From contig NZ_JPRI01000003.1 in assembly GCF_000737765.1 (NCBI RefSeq), positions 434,001 through 498,000 on the forward strand: a stretch of 64,000 nt of DNA, read 5' to 3'. Under the pieces are notes generated by a model. It worked only from the letters and a program-made list of their open reading frames with translations. It had not been told where the DNA came from and ran no database searches. The position numbers and the translations under genes were made by a program. Shown here one piece after another: positions 28,616 to 36,852 of the stretch (positions are counted from its first letter, which is position 1; each line of letters starts with the position of its first letter). This DNA is from Chryseobacterium vrystaatense (GTDB lineage: Bacteria; Bacteroidota; Bacteroidia; Flavobacteriales; Weeksellaceae).

Positions 28616-29329
28616 ATGGATACACGAGATAAATTAAATTCAAGGGAAAATTTTCAGGAAATTATTGAACAGCAAAGAGAGTATATTCAGGAAGAGCTTG
28701 AGGATTTACGAGGATACACGCCAGAAGAGACTGATAAGATCTATGATACTTATCAAACTTTGATAAAATATTCATTAGATAACTTGATCGCAGCTTATTC
28801 AATGGGTGAGTCTATTGACGTTATTTCAAAAGAATATTTAGTAACCATAGATTATTTTCAACATGGCTGGTCGCAATCAAATGGTTATGTTCAAATGGTT
28901 TGGATGCTGGCTATTGGAACGATGATAGATGTTAAACAGGAACAGTTTTTAAAACTTGCTGAATGTGTGAAAAAAGATAATCCAAATGATTATCTTATAG
29001 ATTTATTGATACGTAACAGAATAGAAAATTGGATAAATCACGAAAGTTTTAAATTTCCGAAGCCATATAAAAGTATTCTAGATGTGGTTACTTTTGCTAA
29101 AGATGATAAACCCAAAGCTTCGGAAAAATTATTAGAATATCTACAAAAGGAATGGTACAGAGGACATTCCGATACAGGTTGGTACGATGCGCATAAGAGT
29201 AAATGGAACATTCACACAGGTTATTGGAGTTTCGAAAGCGGAGCTTTGGTGAAAATTTTGGGCTTGGATGATTCTATTTTAAAAGATCAGCAATATTATC
29301 CTTATGATATGGTACATTGGAAAGATTGA
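28616..29329 (+). CDS. PoNi-type immunity protein (DUF1910/DUF1911)
   Basis: 237 aa, all-helical, cytoplasmic. The C-terminal half carries the DUF1911 hallmarks GYWSFESGALVKILGLDDS and a final YYPYDMVHW. The N-terminal helices (about 1-110) fit DUF1910. In Vibrio and Bacteroidota such proteins neutralise PoNe DNases, and this one directly follows the PoNe-like toxin domain. It protects the producer and its kin from the effector. The region is visibly more AT-rich than vgrG, as usual for exchangeable immunity genes. Confidence 0.82.
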   Translation: MDTRDKLNSRENFQEIIEQQREYIQEELEDLRGYTPEETDKIYDTYQTLIKYSLDNLIAAYSMGESIDVISKEYLVTIDYFQHGWSQSNGYVQMVWMLAIGTMIDVKQEQFLKLAECVKKDNPNDYLIDLLIRNRIENWINHESFKFPKPYKSILDVVTFAKDDKPKASEKLLEYLQKEWYRGHSDTGWYDAHKSKWNIHTGYWSFESGALVKILGLDDSILKDQQYYPYDMVHWKD

Positions 29330-29334
29330 TTATT

Positions 29335-29802
29335 ATGGAGAAATATTTTAGGATAGTAAATCTTTTAATCCCTAATCAATTAGAATCGGATCAAATGAAG
29401 TTAAGGCTCTCAAAAATCAATGAGCAGCCTGAAATTTACATCAAAGATAATAGTCGGATGATTACAAAATCAGATGATTACTTATGGCTAGCTATGGTCG
29501 ATCTACTTATTGATAATGGATATGCTTTCGAAATAGATTGGAAGGAAAACTACAAAACTGCAGAAGATTGTATAAATAACCTTTTTAAGAAATATAAAAT
29601 TTTTCTTGAACTACATATTGACGTTGATGAAGAAACCGATCCCGAGGAATTTTTCCGCATTGCCAACAGAGAATTGGAAAAGCTTGGAAACTATCGGATT
29701 TACTTGATAGATATTAATAGTGATAGTTACGTTTTTACAGTTGGAAAACTTGATTCGGTTCAAGAACTCCAATTTTTAGATAAAAGAATTAGTATCTTTT
29801 AA
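29335..29802 (+). CDS. Unknown protein, possible additional immunity
   Basis: 155 aa from the ATG at 29335. A TTG six codons upstream is less likely. There is no signal peptide. It is acidic with aromatic patches (SDDYLWLAMVDLLIDNG, EIDWKENYKTAEDC) that recall DUF6630-type proteins, though I am not sure of that. It lies 5 bp after the PoNi gene, within a row of immunity genes. It may be an orphan immunity protein kept after its toxin was lost, or an accessory of the PoNe/PoNi pair. Confidence 0.65.
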   Translation: MEKYFRIVNLLIPNQLESDQMKLRLSKINEQPEIYIKDNSRMITKSDDYLWLAMVDLLIDNGYAFEIDWKENYKTAEDCINNLFKKYKIFLELHIDVDEETDPEEFFRIANRELEKLGNYRIYLIDINSDSYVFTVGKLDSVQELQFLDKRISIF

Positions 29803-29874
29803 AAAAGTATACTATGGCAAGATTAACATTTGAAGAGAGAAACAATAGTAATTACATCAAACACAGTGATGTTC
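29802..29874 (+). repeat. 73-bp repeat over immunity-gene starts, copy 1
   Basis: Begins AAAAAGTATAC, includes the ATG and first ~20 codons of the broken immunity gene, and recurs at 31843-31915 before the intact gene with few differences. The copies diverge immediately after GATGTTC. Confidence 0.85.
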
Positions 29875-30058
29875 TATTTTACTTGGGAAGAATTATTTCC
29901 CTGCCAGAGAGAAATTGGGAGAGCCTGCTTTTGAAGAATCTTACGGATATGTACTGTTATTAGGATTAGGAGGTCCAGAAAAAGTAGAAAACTTAGAGAA
30001 GGTTAAGCTAAAAGAACATATATTAATTGTAGCTCAAGCATTGGGTAAAATAGAATAA
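29814..30058 (+). pseudogene. Broken GAD-like/DUF1851 immunity gene
   Basis: The first ~20 codons (MARLTFEERNNSNYIKHSDV) match the intact immunity gene at 31855 almost exactly. They are joined, out of frame, to an unrelated-length C-terminal part whose other frame reads SYGYVLLLGLGGPEKVEN and ends in ALGKIE. That is the conserved C-terminus of the DUF1851 (T6SS immunity, Tdi1-like) family. The middle two thirds is deleted. No single frame spans the fusion, so it is not functional. Confidence 0.8.
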
Positions 30059-30081
30059 TTTTTTAAGAATGTCTGGAATTC

Positions 30082-30132
30082 AAAAAATACGATAAGCTGC
30101 CTAAAATGGTGGCTTTTTCTATAAATTAGATT
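30082..30132 (+). terminator. Cassette-end terminator repeat, copy 1
   Basis: A 51-bp segment almost identical to 31786-31836. It contains the hairpin AAGCTGCC-TAAAAT-GGTGGCTT (two G-U pairs) followed by TTTT. Each copy follows a broken DUF1851 gene, so it looks like a terminator that travels with the immunity cassette. Confidence 0.65.
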
Positions 30133-31051
30133 GGTTTGGGGATCTTGATACAGGCTTAGTAGCAGGTGTAGCCAACGGATTTGTTGGATTATGCGAAACA
30201 CTTTATCAGGTTGTTCAAGACCCTATGTGTATGACCACTCCTGATATATAGGAAAAGCGGCTGATTCTGCATGGGATTGGGCAACAACGGAGGGGAACCT
30301 GGAGCAGTTGGGTGATGACATCGTTAAAGGTGCTAAGGACACCGGAGAATGGATAGCCAAAAATCCGAGAAAAATAGGAAACACAGCCGGAGAATTCATT
30401 CCTGATGCTGTTGCAGCAGTATACACGGCAGGAGGCTCTCTGGCAGCTACAGCTGGAAAAACAGCTTTGAAGAAAGGGGCGGAGGCTGTGGTTGAGAAGA
30501 CGGTTAAAGAAATTGCAGAAGCTGGAGCCGAGAAAGCCGGTAAGGAAGCACTTGAGGCCGGAGCAAAACGAGGAACAGCTGAAGTATTGGAACAGCTTGC
30601 TAAGAAAGAAGGAGGAGATATTGCAGCAGTGGTTACTAAAGATATAGATGAGCTTGCTGCTGAAGCTATTAAAAAAGGAGGAAAAAGACCAAAACTTCCA
30701 GAGTATCCCGTCAAAAATGCTGATGGTAGTTTAACTGAATATGGTAAGTGGTATTATGAAAGACCATCTGGATTTAGAAAAGGGGTTAGAGAAAAATCTT
30801 ATGATGGGGCTAAAGAAGATGGCATAGTGAAAGATCCTCTTACTAAGGAAGAAATACCATTTGAAAGCGAATGGGATATGGGGCATAAACCTAAGCATGA
30901 ATTTAGAAAGCATCAAAAAGATGCAGCCCAACGAGAGATTTCTAGAAAAAAATTCTTGGATGAACATAATAACCCAGATCATTATCGCCCCGAAACGCAA
31001 AATACTAATAGATCACATAAGCTTGAAGATCACACTGATGATTTCGAATAA
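30128..31051 (+). pseudogene. Orphan T6SS effector end with GH-E HNH nuclease domain
   Basis: Headless effector. The part at 30128-30240 is a diverged piece of the DUF4280-effector linker (DWFGDLDTGLVAGVANG) that hits a one-base deletion and a stop near 30249. From 30246 the 395-bp linker repeat runs in the normal frame and leads into a new C-terminus. That end has DMGHKPKHEF, a helical spacer, HYRPETQNTNRSHKLE and a final DDFE: the GH-E variant of the HNH/Endo VII nuclease toxins. There is no PAAR/DUF4280 head and no good start codon (only a TTG at 30308), so it is probably silent. It can re-enter the effector by recombination through the repeat. A SUFU immunity gene follows by 18 bp. Confidence 0.75.
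30246..30640 (+). repeat. 395-bp effector-linker repeat, copy 2
   Basis: Nearly identical to 27694-28088. It ends at GTTACTAAA, where the PoNe-like and GH-E toxin ends diverge. Recombination between copies would replace one toxin-immunity pair by the other. Confidence 0.9.
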
Positions 31052-31069
31052 TTTAATTAAATTTACTAT

Positions 31070-31630
31070 ATGAAACCAACCGAAAGACAAAAAGAATTAT
31101 ATAAAAAATTAGCTCCAATTATTGGAATTGAACCAAAAGTCATTAAGTATGGTGATGATACTGGTGAGAATGCAATTTTTATTATGGAATGTCCTGATCC
31201 AACGGACAATGATGTTATTTTTTACTCAACAATAGGTTTATCTGACTATTCTGTTGGGGATAGAAAATATGAATTGATGATTGCAGGATATTCCGCGGAT
31301 AATAAAACTGGAAATATCTTGAGTACAAGTGCTTTTTTCTGTATAAAGGATAATTGGAAAGTTTCTCATGGGACAGTTTTTGAAACTTTAGTTGAAATGT
31401 ATTATAAAGATTCAGAGATGAAGCATATCTTCTTCACATCCCCTTATCTATGGGAAGATAAACTTGAGGATTTTGAAGTACAAAATGAGAATATTTTTTT
31501 TCTGCTAGGTATTGCCATTTCAGATGCCGAATTGGAATTTCAGAAAAAAAATGGTTCAGAGGCTTTGGAAGATCTATTTGAGGAAAAAGAAATCGATATC
31601 TTTGATGTTAATAGAAAATCAATATTGTAA
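31070..31630 (+). CDS. SUFU-domain immunity protein
   Basis: 186 aa, cytoplasmic, acidic. The pattern fits the bacterial suppressor-of-fused (SUFU) immunity family: an N-terminal segment with IGLSDYSVGDRKYELMIAGY, a middle TSPYLWEDKLEDF, and a C-terminal block ending DLFEEKEIDIFDVNRKSIL. SUFU proteins are common immunity partners of nuclease toxins. It lies 18 bp after the GH-E toxin end, so it is the matching antidote even though the toxin appears headless. Keeping it would protect against kin that still carry the full effector. Confidence 0.75.
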   Translation: MKPTERQKELYKKLAPIIGIEPKVIKYGDDTGENAIFIMECPDPTDNDVIFYSTIGLSDYSVGDRKYELMIAGYSADNKTGNILSTSAFFCIKDNWKVSHGTVFETLVEMYYKDSEMKHIFFTSPYLWEDKLEDFEVQNENIFFLLGIAISDAELEFQKKNGSEALEDLFEEKEIDIFDVNRKSIL

Positions 31631-31765
31631 ATTGCTTATAATGAATGCTATGGATATCTCTCACTTTTAGGATTTGGGGGAACTGAAAAGGTTGATAATT
31701 TGTAAAAGGTTAAATTAAAGGAACATATTTCAATTGTAGCTCAAGCTTTGGGTAAAATAGAATGA
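31631..31765 (+). pseudogene. C-terminal fragment of a DUF1851 immunity gene
   Basis: Reads IAYNECYGYLSLLGFGGTEKVDNL, a stop, then KVKLKEHISIVAQALGKIE. It is the same conserved C-terminus as the fragment ending at 30058, interrupted by TAA. It has no start or N-terminal domain. It is followed by the second terminator repeat. Confidence 0.75.
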
Positions 31766-31785
31766 TTTTTTTAGAATCAGTAACA

Positions 31786-31836
31786 AAAAAATACGATAAG
31801 CTGCCTAAAATGGTGGCTTTTTCTATAAATTAGATT
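31786..31836 (+). terminator. Cassette-end terminator repeat, copy 2
   Basis: Second copy of the 51-bp segment at 30082-30132, with the same hairpin and T run. It lies between the broken DUF1851 fragment and the intact immunity gene. Confidence 0.65.
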
Positions 31837-31842
31837 TGATTG

Positions 31843-31915
31843 AAAAAGTATACCATGGCAAGATTAACATTTGAAGAGAGAAATAATAGCAATTACATCA
31901 AACACAATGATGTTC
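31843..31915 (+). repeat. 73-bp repeat over immunity-gene starts, copy 2
   Basis: Matches 29802-29874. It covers the region just upstream of the intact GAD-like/DUF1851 gene and its first ~20 codons. Confidence 0.85.
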
Positions 31916-32481
31916 CATTAGAAATTATTAATAAATACAACAATGTACTTCCAGAAGAATTGCTCAGTATTTGGCAAACAATGGGATTTGGTATTTATGA
32001 AGATGGATTTCTTCAATTGGTGAATCCTGATGAATTTGAGTTTGTATTTGAGTATATTGATAAACTATTGGAGCCGTCTATAGTTTTTGGAGTTACTGCT
32101 TTAGGAGATTTATTGATTTGGGAAGGGAATCAAAATTGGACGATTTCGCCGGACGAAGGAAACAGAGTAAAAATAATAAATATTAGAAAATGTCACAGTT
32201 GTGCACTGAATTCACTTAAGGGAGCTCTTGATGTATTTTTTGACGATTATTTTATATCCCATAAAGATTATTTTATATCCCATAAAGATTATTTTGATTC
32301 TAAAGCTTACCTGGATATGAAAGGAGAATTACCCAAGCTGGAATACGGTCAATGCTACGGCTATGTTCCAGCCTTATCACTGGGTGGGAAAACTTCAAAT
32401 AAAAACTTACAGGTGGTAGATATTAAATCATACATTGATGTTATTGGTCAATCTGTTGGTAAAATCATTGACTTGTGGTAG
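31855..32481 (+). CDS. GAD-like / DUF1851 T6SS immunity protein (orphan)
   Basis: 208 aa from the ATG at 31855, the start shared with the broken copy at 29814. A TTG five codons upstream is less likely. The N-terminal part is GAD-like (MARLTFEER...VLPEELLSIWQTMGFGIYEDGF). The C-terminus is the DUF1851 block CYGYVPALSLGG...VDIKSYIDVIGQ. Family members protect against Tde/Tdi-type T6SS DNases. No matching toxin is adjacent, so it is an orphan. A 7-residue unit (DYFISHK) is duplicated in tandem in the middle by an exact 21-bp duplication. The frame is kept, but effects on folding are unknown. Confidence 0.78.
   Translation: MARLTFEERNNSNYIKHNDVPLEIINKYNNVLPEELLSIWQTMGFGIYEDGFLQLVNPDEFEFVFEYIDKLLEPSIVFGVTALGDLLIWEGNQNWTISPDEGNRVKIINIRKCHSCALNSLKGALDVFFDDYFISHKDYFISHKDYFDSKAYLDMKGELPKLEYGQCYGYVPALSLGGKTSNKNLQVVDIKSYIDVIGQSVGKIIDLW
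32245..32295 (+). repeat. 21-bp in-frame tandem duplication
   Basis: Two exact copies of a 21-bp unit starting GATTATTTTATATCCC (32245-32265 and 32266-32286) plus 9 bases of a third. It lies inside the DUF1851 immunity gene and adds seven residues without a frameshift. The exactness suggests a recent slippage event. Confidence 0.95.
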
Positions 32482-32510
32482 TTCCTTCATTGAGCATTTT
32501 GCAAGTAATA

Positions 32511-32546
32511 TTTGAAATAGCTCGATCATGACCGAGCTATTTCAAA
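32511..32546 (+). terminator. Hairpin after the immunity array
   Basis: Perfect 14-bp stem TTTGAAATAGCTCG / CGAGCTATTTCAAA around an 8-base loop, 30 bp after the immunity stop. There is no long T run, so it may be a weak terminator or a message-stabilising hairpin. Confidence 0.55.
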
Positions 32547-32716
32547 ATAAAGTCAAATCAAGATAGCTTTTGTGAGTTTAAAGCAATTCGTTTTTATTGT
32601 GTTTATAATTGCTTTTTTGTAGTTTAGCCGTTGTCTGAAATCAGTTTGACGTCCATTGTGTAGAAGGATTTCAGAACAAATTAAATGAAAACTAATACAA
32701 AGATCGTAAGCAAACC

Positions 32717-32965
32717 ATGGAAAAAGAATTAAATGAATTAACCGACCAGGAATTATTGGAGAAGAAAAAAAAGGCCAAGTCTGAAAATGTCATGAATGGC
32801 GTCATCCTGGGGGTTTTGATCGGTATTGCGGTGTACAGTACTGTAAGAAATGGTCTTGGACTCTTTACCTTTCTTCCGGTAGCTTTTGCACTTTTTGCAG
32901 CGAACAGATGGAAAAAAAATGGCCAGGCACTGGAAAAAGAATTAAATGACAGGAACTTAAAGTAA
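32717..32965 (+). CDS. Small two-helix membrane protein
   Basis: 82 aa. A lysine- and glutamate-rich N-terminal helix (1-25) is followed by two hydrophobic segments (about 27-43 and 48-62) and a charged tail. I do not recognise a family. It stands alone between the immunity array and a convergent operon, with a shared terminator behind it. Function unknown. Confidence 0.65.
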   Translation: MEKELNELTDQELLEKKKKAKSENVMNGVILGVLIGIAVYSTVRNGLGLFTFLPVAFALFAANRWKKNGQALEKELNDRNLK

Positions 32966-32997
32966 AACGAGACTGTACTCAATGACAACTGATCAAG

Positions 32998-33032
32998 AAA
33001 AAGACTGCCCCTGAACCAGGGCAATCTTTTTT
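32998..33032. terminator. Bidirectional terminator
   Basis: Stem AAAAAGACTGCCC / GGGCAATCTTTTT with one mismatch, loop CTGAACCA, with A and T runs on both sides. It serves the small membrane protein (+) and the converging gene at 33043 (-). Confidence 0.75.
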
Positions 33033-33042
33033 ATGTTGTATT

Positions 33043-33942
33043 CTATTTTTTAAATTTAATGGCAAGAAGCCAAAAAGTCTGTTTCTCAAGGCCGTTAATA
33101 GGATTCGCTCCGTTAGTATAGGAGAGTCCTATGGAAAATTTATTATCCTGCGTGGGATATATGTTTAGTTCGCTCGTAAACATTGGAATATATGAGTCAG
33201 TATTGTCTACGTTACTTAATAGATTTTTTCTGGCTTCATATTTTACAGATAACTCCATTCCCTTGCTCCAGAATGATTTGGGTACAGGTTCTTTTTTATG
33301 ATTAGCCGGAGGTTTTTTCAAAAGCAGGTTAGCTCCTAAACCGAAATACCCTCTGACATGGTATCCGTTACTTTCAGGTAGGGCAGCTTCAAATTTATTT
33401 TGGTATTCAAGACCCGCTGTAGGAAGAAAATAATAGGCAAACAGATGCTCCTCTGCAACATATCCGCCCAGTTTTACAAATTCCTTTTTTTTAGAAAAAG
33501 GATACCAGTAAGAGGTAATGGCCATAGATTGGGAATCTTCAGAATGATCATTTAAATATTCCAACGTATTGCTTCCGAAAAGTGCGGTTTGCTGTTCGTT
33601 GTCAGTAAAAATGGTCATGCCGTTTGAAATCCCTATTTTAAAATTGTTCTGTTCTTTATCAATCTGATTATTCCGGTTATAAGCAAAAAAACCGGTTATA
33701 GAGTTTTTGAACATCGTTTGATCCCCGCTGATATTATCATACTGGTACCCTACACCGGCATTGACTACAAAATAATTTGACTTATCCTTTGGAAATGTAA
33801 AAGACAGATTGGCCGCTTTATCATCATCATTAGTGCCTGTTTCAAAATCTTTGCGTATTTTAATGTTATCCCACACAGTAGATTGAGCATATACGTTCTG
33901 GGAAAATATCACTGCAATAGTGGCTATCAGGATTGCTTTCAT
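33043..33942 (-). CDS. Unknown outer-membrane-type beta-barrel protein
   Basis: 299 aa with a Sec signal peptide (cleavage near VYA-Q, residue 19). The rest is rich in alternating aromatic/polar strands (NYFVVNAGVGYQY, GYHVRGYFGLGANLLL, FSIGLSYTNGAN) and ends with a strand, WLLAIKFKK, so it is probably a small outer-membrane barrel. I do not recognise a family. Its start overlaps the previous gene's stop by four bases (ATGA), so it is translated together with the 137-aa protein. Confidence 0.7.
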   Translation of the reverse strand: MKAILIATIAVIFSQNVYAQSTVWDNIKIRKDFETGTNDDDKAANLSFTFPKDKSNYFVVNAGVGYQYDNISGDQTMFKNSITGFFAYNRNNQIDKEQNNFKIGISNGMTIFTDNEQQTALFGSNTLEYLNDHSEDSQSMAITSYWYPFSKKKEFVKLGGYVAEEHLFAYYFLPTAGLEYQNKFEAALPESNGYHVRGYFGLGANLLLKKPPANHKKEPVPKSFWSKGMELSVKYEARKNLLSNVDNTDSYIPMFTSELNIYPTQDNKFSIGLSYTNGANPINGLEKQTFWLLAIKFKK

Positions 33943-34352
33943 GACGGATTAATTTTTGAATTGACCAGTACTGTGCAATCACCAACTGTTACACAATCGC
34001 TTGTTTCATTGTCACTCACACTCTCTTTTGTATTATAAGTTTTTACAAGAGCGTTAAGCCTCATCTGCAGTAAGGAATATTCATTATCTCCATAAAGCAG
34101 ATTCAATCCAAGTTTGATGTGATCTGGCAAGTTCTCAGGTTTCACTGAAGAATTACCGGCAATCTGTAATATTATTCTTTTTGTCCTTATCTCTGGCGTA
34201 TCGTCATGATCATCAAAAGTGGCACTGGCAATAAGAAAACCGGAAAGGCTTAGACCATTTATTTTGAAAATATCGCCTTTAGATTCCAGTTTTTTCAGCT
34301 GAGTGTAAACCTTTTTAAAATCAGCTGCCTTAATGGTTAATTTTTTTTTCAT
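33939..34352 (-). CDS. Unknown small protein coupled to the barrel gene
   Basis: 137 aa, no signal peptide, beginning MKKKLTIKAADFKKVYTQLKK. It has a mixed alpha/beta look and a C-terminal CVTVGDC pair of cysteines. There is no recognised family. It is the first gene of a two-gene operon with a good promoter 94 bp upstream. The C-terminal cysteine motif may mean it is modified or metal-binding, but nothing proves it. Confidence 0.65.
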   Translation of the reverse strand: MKKKLTIKAADFKKVYTQLKKLESKGDIFKINGLSLSGFLIASATFDDHDDTPEIRTKRIILQIAGNSSVKPENLPDHIKLGLNLLYGDNEYSLLQMRLNALVKTYNTKESVSDNETSDCVTVGDCTVLVNSKINPS

Positions 34353-34445
34353 GGTAGTTTTGTTTGGTTATTAATAAATTGGGGCAAGCTATCTGATAAT
34401 AATTTTATAAGGCTTAAAATTCCAGATCATCAGATTTTTCTTACT

Positions 34446-34477
34446 CAAATCTAAGAAATAACCCATCGTATTGACAA
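34446..34477 (-). promoter_or_regulatory. Promoter of the two-gene barrel operon
   Basis: The minus strand shows TTG, 21 bp, then TAGATTTG, a good fit to the Bacteroidota TTG-N(19-23)-TAnnTTTG promoter. It leaves a leader of about 90 bases to the ATG at 34352. Confidence 0.6.
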
Positions 34478-34581
34478 TTACCCTTTTGTGTGATATTTAA
34501 GTAAATGCTGTACAAGGAAAAACTGCTGAAAAATAGTTGTTGAAAATTGGAGAATAGTGGAGCAGAATAGTCTTTAAAAAA

Positions 34582-35097
34582 TCAAAGTCTCCATACCTTC
34601 TCATACCAATCTTTTTTACCGTTGACGGCCAACTCAAATCCGGGTTCAACGGGCATTGCCTGTATTCTTTCGAAAGCATAATTTCCAACTTCTTTTAAGG
34701 CAGGGGTGAGCTGCGGCCAGCATCGGCCGCCCTTTTCATATTCCCAGTTTGTAGGAATATCAGGATGATTGGTTTCCTCAAAATCTCTCAGTTCAAAATC
34801 GGCGGGATTGCAGTTCCGCTGTTCCCATGTCTCCGGTTTAAAAAGTTCCGCACTTTCAAGGTCGCCTTCTGCAATGTATTCTTCATACTGCTCCTTATCA
34901 AATGCATTGGACTGCTCAACTTTCCGGGTTGAGTTTTGTTGACTGTCAAAACTAATAGAACTTGCAGCTGCATTAGGATCTGTCCAGATACTGACGGTAT
35001 AAATGATAAATTCCGGTTTTTCTGCTTTTAGCCTTTCTATGGCCCGATCAACCATAGATTTCATTTCAGTCAGGTAATTTTCTTTATTAAATGGCAT
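34582..35097 (-). CDS. Unknown cytoplasmic protein, possibly DUF4303-like
   Basis: 171 aa from the ATG at 35097. A GTG seven codons upstream is possible. It is acidic and soluble. It has conserved-looking blocks: the N-terminal MKSMVDRAIERLKAEKPEF, a middle WEYEKGGRCWPQL and a C-terminal VNGKKDWYEKVWRL. The pattern recalls DUF4303-type proteins, some of which sit in toxin-immunity loci. The family call is uncertain. It is a single gene on the minus strand between two toxin-remnant regions. Confidence 0.6.
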   Translation of the reverse strand: MPFNKENYLTEMKSMVDRAIERLKAEKPEFIIYTVSIWTDPNAAASSISFDSQQNSTRKVEQSNAFDKEQYEEYIAEGDLESAELFKPETWEQRNCNPADFELRDFEETNHPDIPTNWEYEKGGRCWPQLTPALKEVGNYAFERIQAMPVEPGFELAVNGKKDWYEKVWRL

Positions 35098-35307
35098 GTT
35101 TATGGGGCATTGAGGCACAAAAATAGGAAACGTTTTGCATTATAAACATTATGAAAGTTGAAAATATGATATGAAAGTTGTAGGATGTCTTCATGTTTTT
35201 ATTTTTATTTTCAAGAAAAATGTCAATATTCTGGTGAAATATAGATTGTTCATTTTTTAATTCTTTATTCAGTGATTTTTTTGTAAGATTGTGTTGAGAG
35301 TCCTTGA

Positions 35308-35682
35308 ATTGAGTTTTCACTTGGTAATTATTCAGTAAATGGGAAAGATAATTTTCAAATTGCTTCCATGCATAATTGGGATCAAACTAAAATACAGTCA
35401 AATAGATTTTCTCAAGACAATTTAGTTTGGTCAGTACATAATCATGATGGAGGAACTGGTCTGAAGTACAAAACTATTTCAAACCAATTTGACACTGATA
35501 TAAGTACGGTGTGGGGTATAATGGGGCAAAATGCAAAAAAATGATTAGGGTATCCAAGATTTTTTATAGTTAATGACAATAGTAGAATGATTGAAATTAA
35601 TTCTAAAGGAGCTAATTTGAAATCAACTAATTCGTTTAATGTACAATTCTTAAAAGGTCTTAATAGGGTTTATGGAAAATAA
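35308..35682 (+). pseudogene. Decayed polymorphic-toxin C-terminus
   Basis: One reading frame runs 125 codons with a single internal TGA (after QNAKK). It contains LVWSVHNHDGGTGLKYK and, after the stop, YPRFFIVNDNSRMIEINSKG...GLNRVYGK. The shape, a His-Asn-His-Asp block followed by a short C-terminal tail, is that of a toxin end, possibly JAB/peptidase-like. It has no N-terminal head. Its last codons overlap the ATG of the next gene, a typical toxin-immunity arrangement. Confidence 0.55.
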
Positions 35683-36211
35683 TCTTAAAATAATCAGCAT
35701 AGTAATTCTTTTTTTTATTATTAGTTGTAAAAAAAAAGAACATCAAAATTTTTCTTTTCAAAACATGGATGGAACTATAAAGACTTTTGAGAAAAAGCTT
35801 TATAGTAAAATTGATATGTTTATTGATTACTCTAATTGCCCAAAAAATAAAGTAATTACCGTTAGATATCAAAAGCTTAAGAAGAAAGATTTTATACAAG
35901 TATCCAATCGCAAATTTTTTATTCCAGATTCATTATACGTTTTAAAAGAGTATAAAGGTCACCTAATAGCTATTTATAATAAAGAATTTTTTGATAATAC
36001 TATAAGTGTAGGGGAAACTGACAGATTAATGATTAAAAATAATCGTTGGAATATTTATAAGAGAAATCAAATGGAAACTGGTATCCCATGTTTTGATATG
36101 TTTGAAGTAGTAAATGGGGAATTAATTAAACTTTCGGTTGAAAGTTATTATTATAATAATCTTTTTGAAAACCCTCCAATGTTACCACCACCACCACCTT
36201 CAAAGAAATAA
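35672..36211 (+). CDS. Putative immunity lipoprotein
   Basis: 179 aa with a lipoprotein signal peptide (hydrophobic IISIVILFFIISC, Cys near 19) and a mature part rich in K and Y that ends in a run of prolines. No family is recognised. It overlaps the end of the decayed toxin frame by 11 bases, so it is probably the matching immunity protein. A lipoprotein location would suit a toxin acting in the periplasm. AT-rich, like its neighbours. Confidence 0.6.
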   Translation: MENNLKIISIVILFFIISCKKKEHQNFSFQNMDGTIKTFEKKLYSKIDMFIDYSNCPKNKVITVRYQKLKKKDFIQVSNRKFFIPDSLYVLKEYKGHLIAIYNKEFFDNTISVGETDRLMIKNNRWNIYKRNQMETGIPCFDMFEVVNGELIKLSVESYYYNNLFENPPMLPPPPPSKK

Positions 36212-36282
36212 TATAATCAATCTATCATCTCTTTCAAGAAAGTATATAAATGAGTAGTTTAATATTTTTACTTGGTCTGAAA

Positions 36283-36345
36283 AACAGGGAAGTTTACCCG
36301 TGCAATGCTTCTGCTTGGTATTGGAAATATCGCGGAGTAAAAAAA
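36283..36345 (+). pseudogene. Toxin-tail remnant
   Basis: The frame reads EVYPCNASAWYWKYRGVKK and is open into the following gene. The same NASAWY tail recurs at 36938-36997, so it is probably the last ~20 residues of a lost toxin, not a true N-terminus of the next protein. Confidence 0.45.
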
Positions 36346-36852
36346 ATGGACAAAATAAAAAAGCTACACTTGAAAAATAGGATGATTAAGGTAAGTATAA
36401 TCTTTATGATGCTATTCTCTCTAAATGCCTTGGCTCAAGAAAAAATAGTTCAAGATTTTAATCTTGATGGTATAAAAGATACCCTATATTATAAATGCTT
36501 TAAATATGAGGAAAATATTGATGGTCCGTATTGTAAGATTGAGATAATAACTGGCGGATTGAAGAAAAAGTATACCTATAATTTAGAATATATAGGGGAC
36601 CCTATTTTAGACACTTGTGGAAATGGCTGTATATCCCTTTATACATGGACAAAAGATACGGAATACACTCAGGAGTATAATTATTCCAAAAAATATGATG
36701 ACTGGATATTAACAGTAGATGAACAGCTTTTGAAGTATGAGAATGACAAAGAAGAAAGCACTCTTCCTAAAGATTATGTACTGGGGATAAGCGGTAAAGA
36801 ATATCCAATCAAAAGAAAGCCAGTCTTAAAAAAGAGAATGCAAAGAAAATAA
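36346..36852 (+). CDS. Putative secreted immunity-like protein
   Basis: 168 aa from the ATG at 36346, or 156 aa from ATG 36382. The segment MIKVSIIFMMLFSLNALAQ is a clear signal peptide. The frame is open further upstream to 36250, but that part encodes the toxin-tail remnant. The mature protein begins with a DFNLDGIKDTLYY block resembling secreted FG-GAP-like openings, has four or five cysteines in the middle (CFKYEEN, CKIEI, DTCGNGC) and a basic tail. Position between two toxin tails suggests immunity. The function is not known. Confidence 0.55.
   Translation: MDKIKKLHLKNRMIKVSIIFMMLFSLNALAQEKIVQDFNLDGIKDTLYYKCFKYEENIDGPYCKIEIITGGLKKKYTYNLEYIGDPILDTCGNGCISLYTWTKDTEYTQEYNYSKKYDDWILTVDEQLLKYENDKEESTLPKDYVLGISGKEYPIKRKPVLKKRMQRK

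Noticed and set aside
35087..35320. 77-codon minus-strand frame upstream of the 171-aa gene
   Set aside because: AT-rich, overlaps the better-supported gene start, and encodes low-complexity lysine/asparagine-rich sequence.
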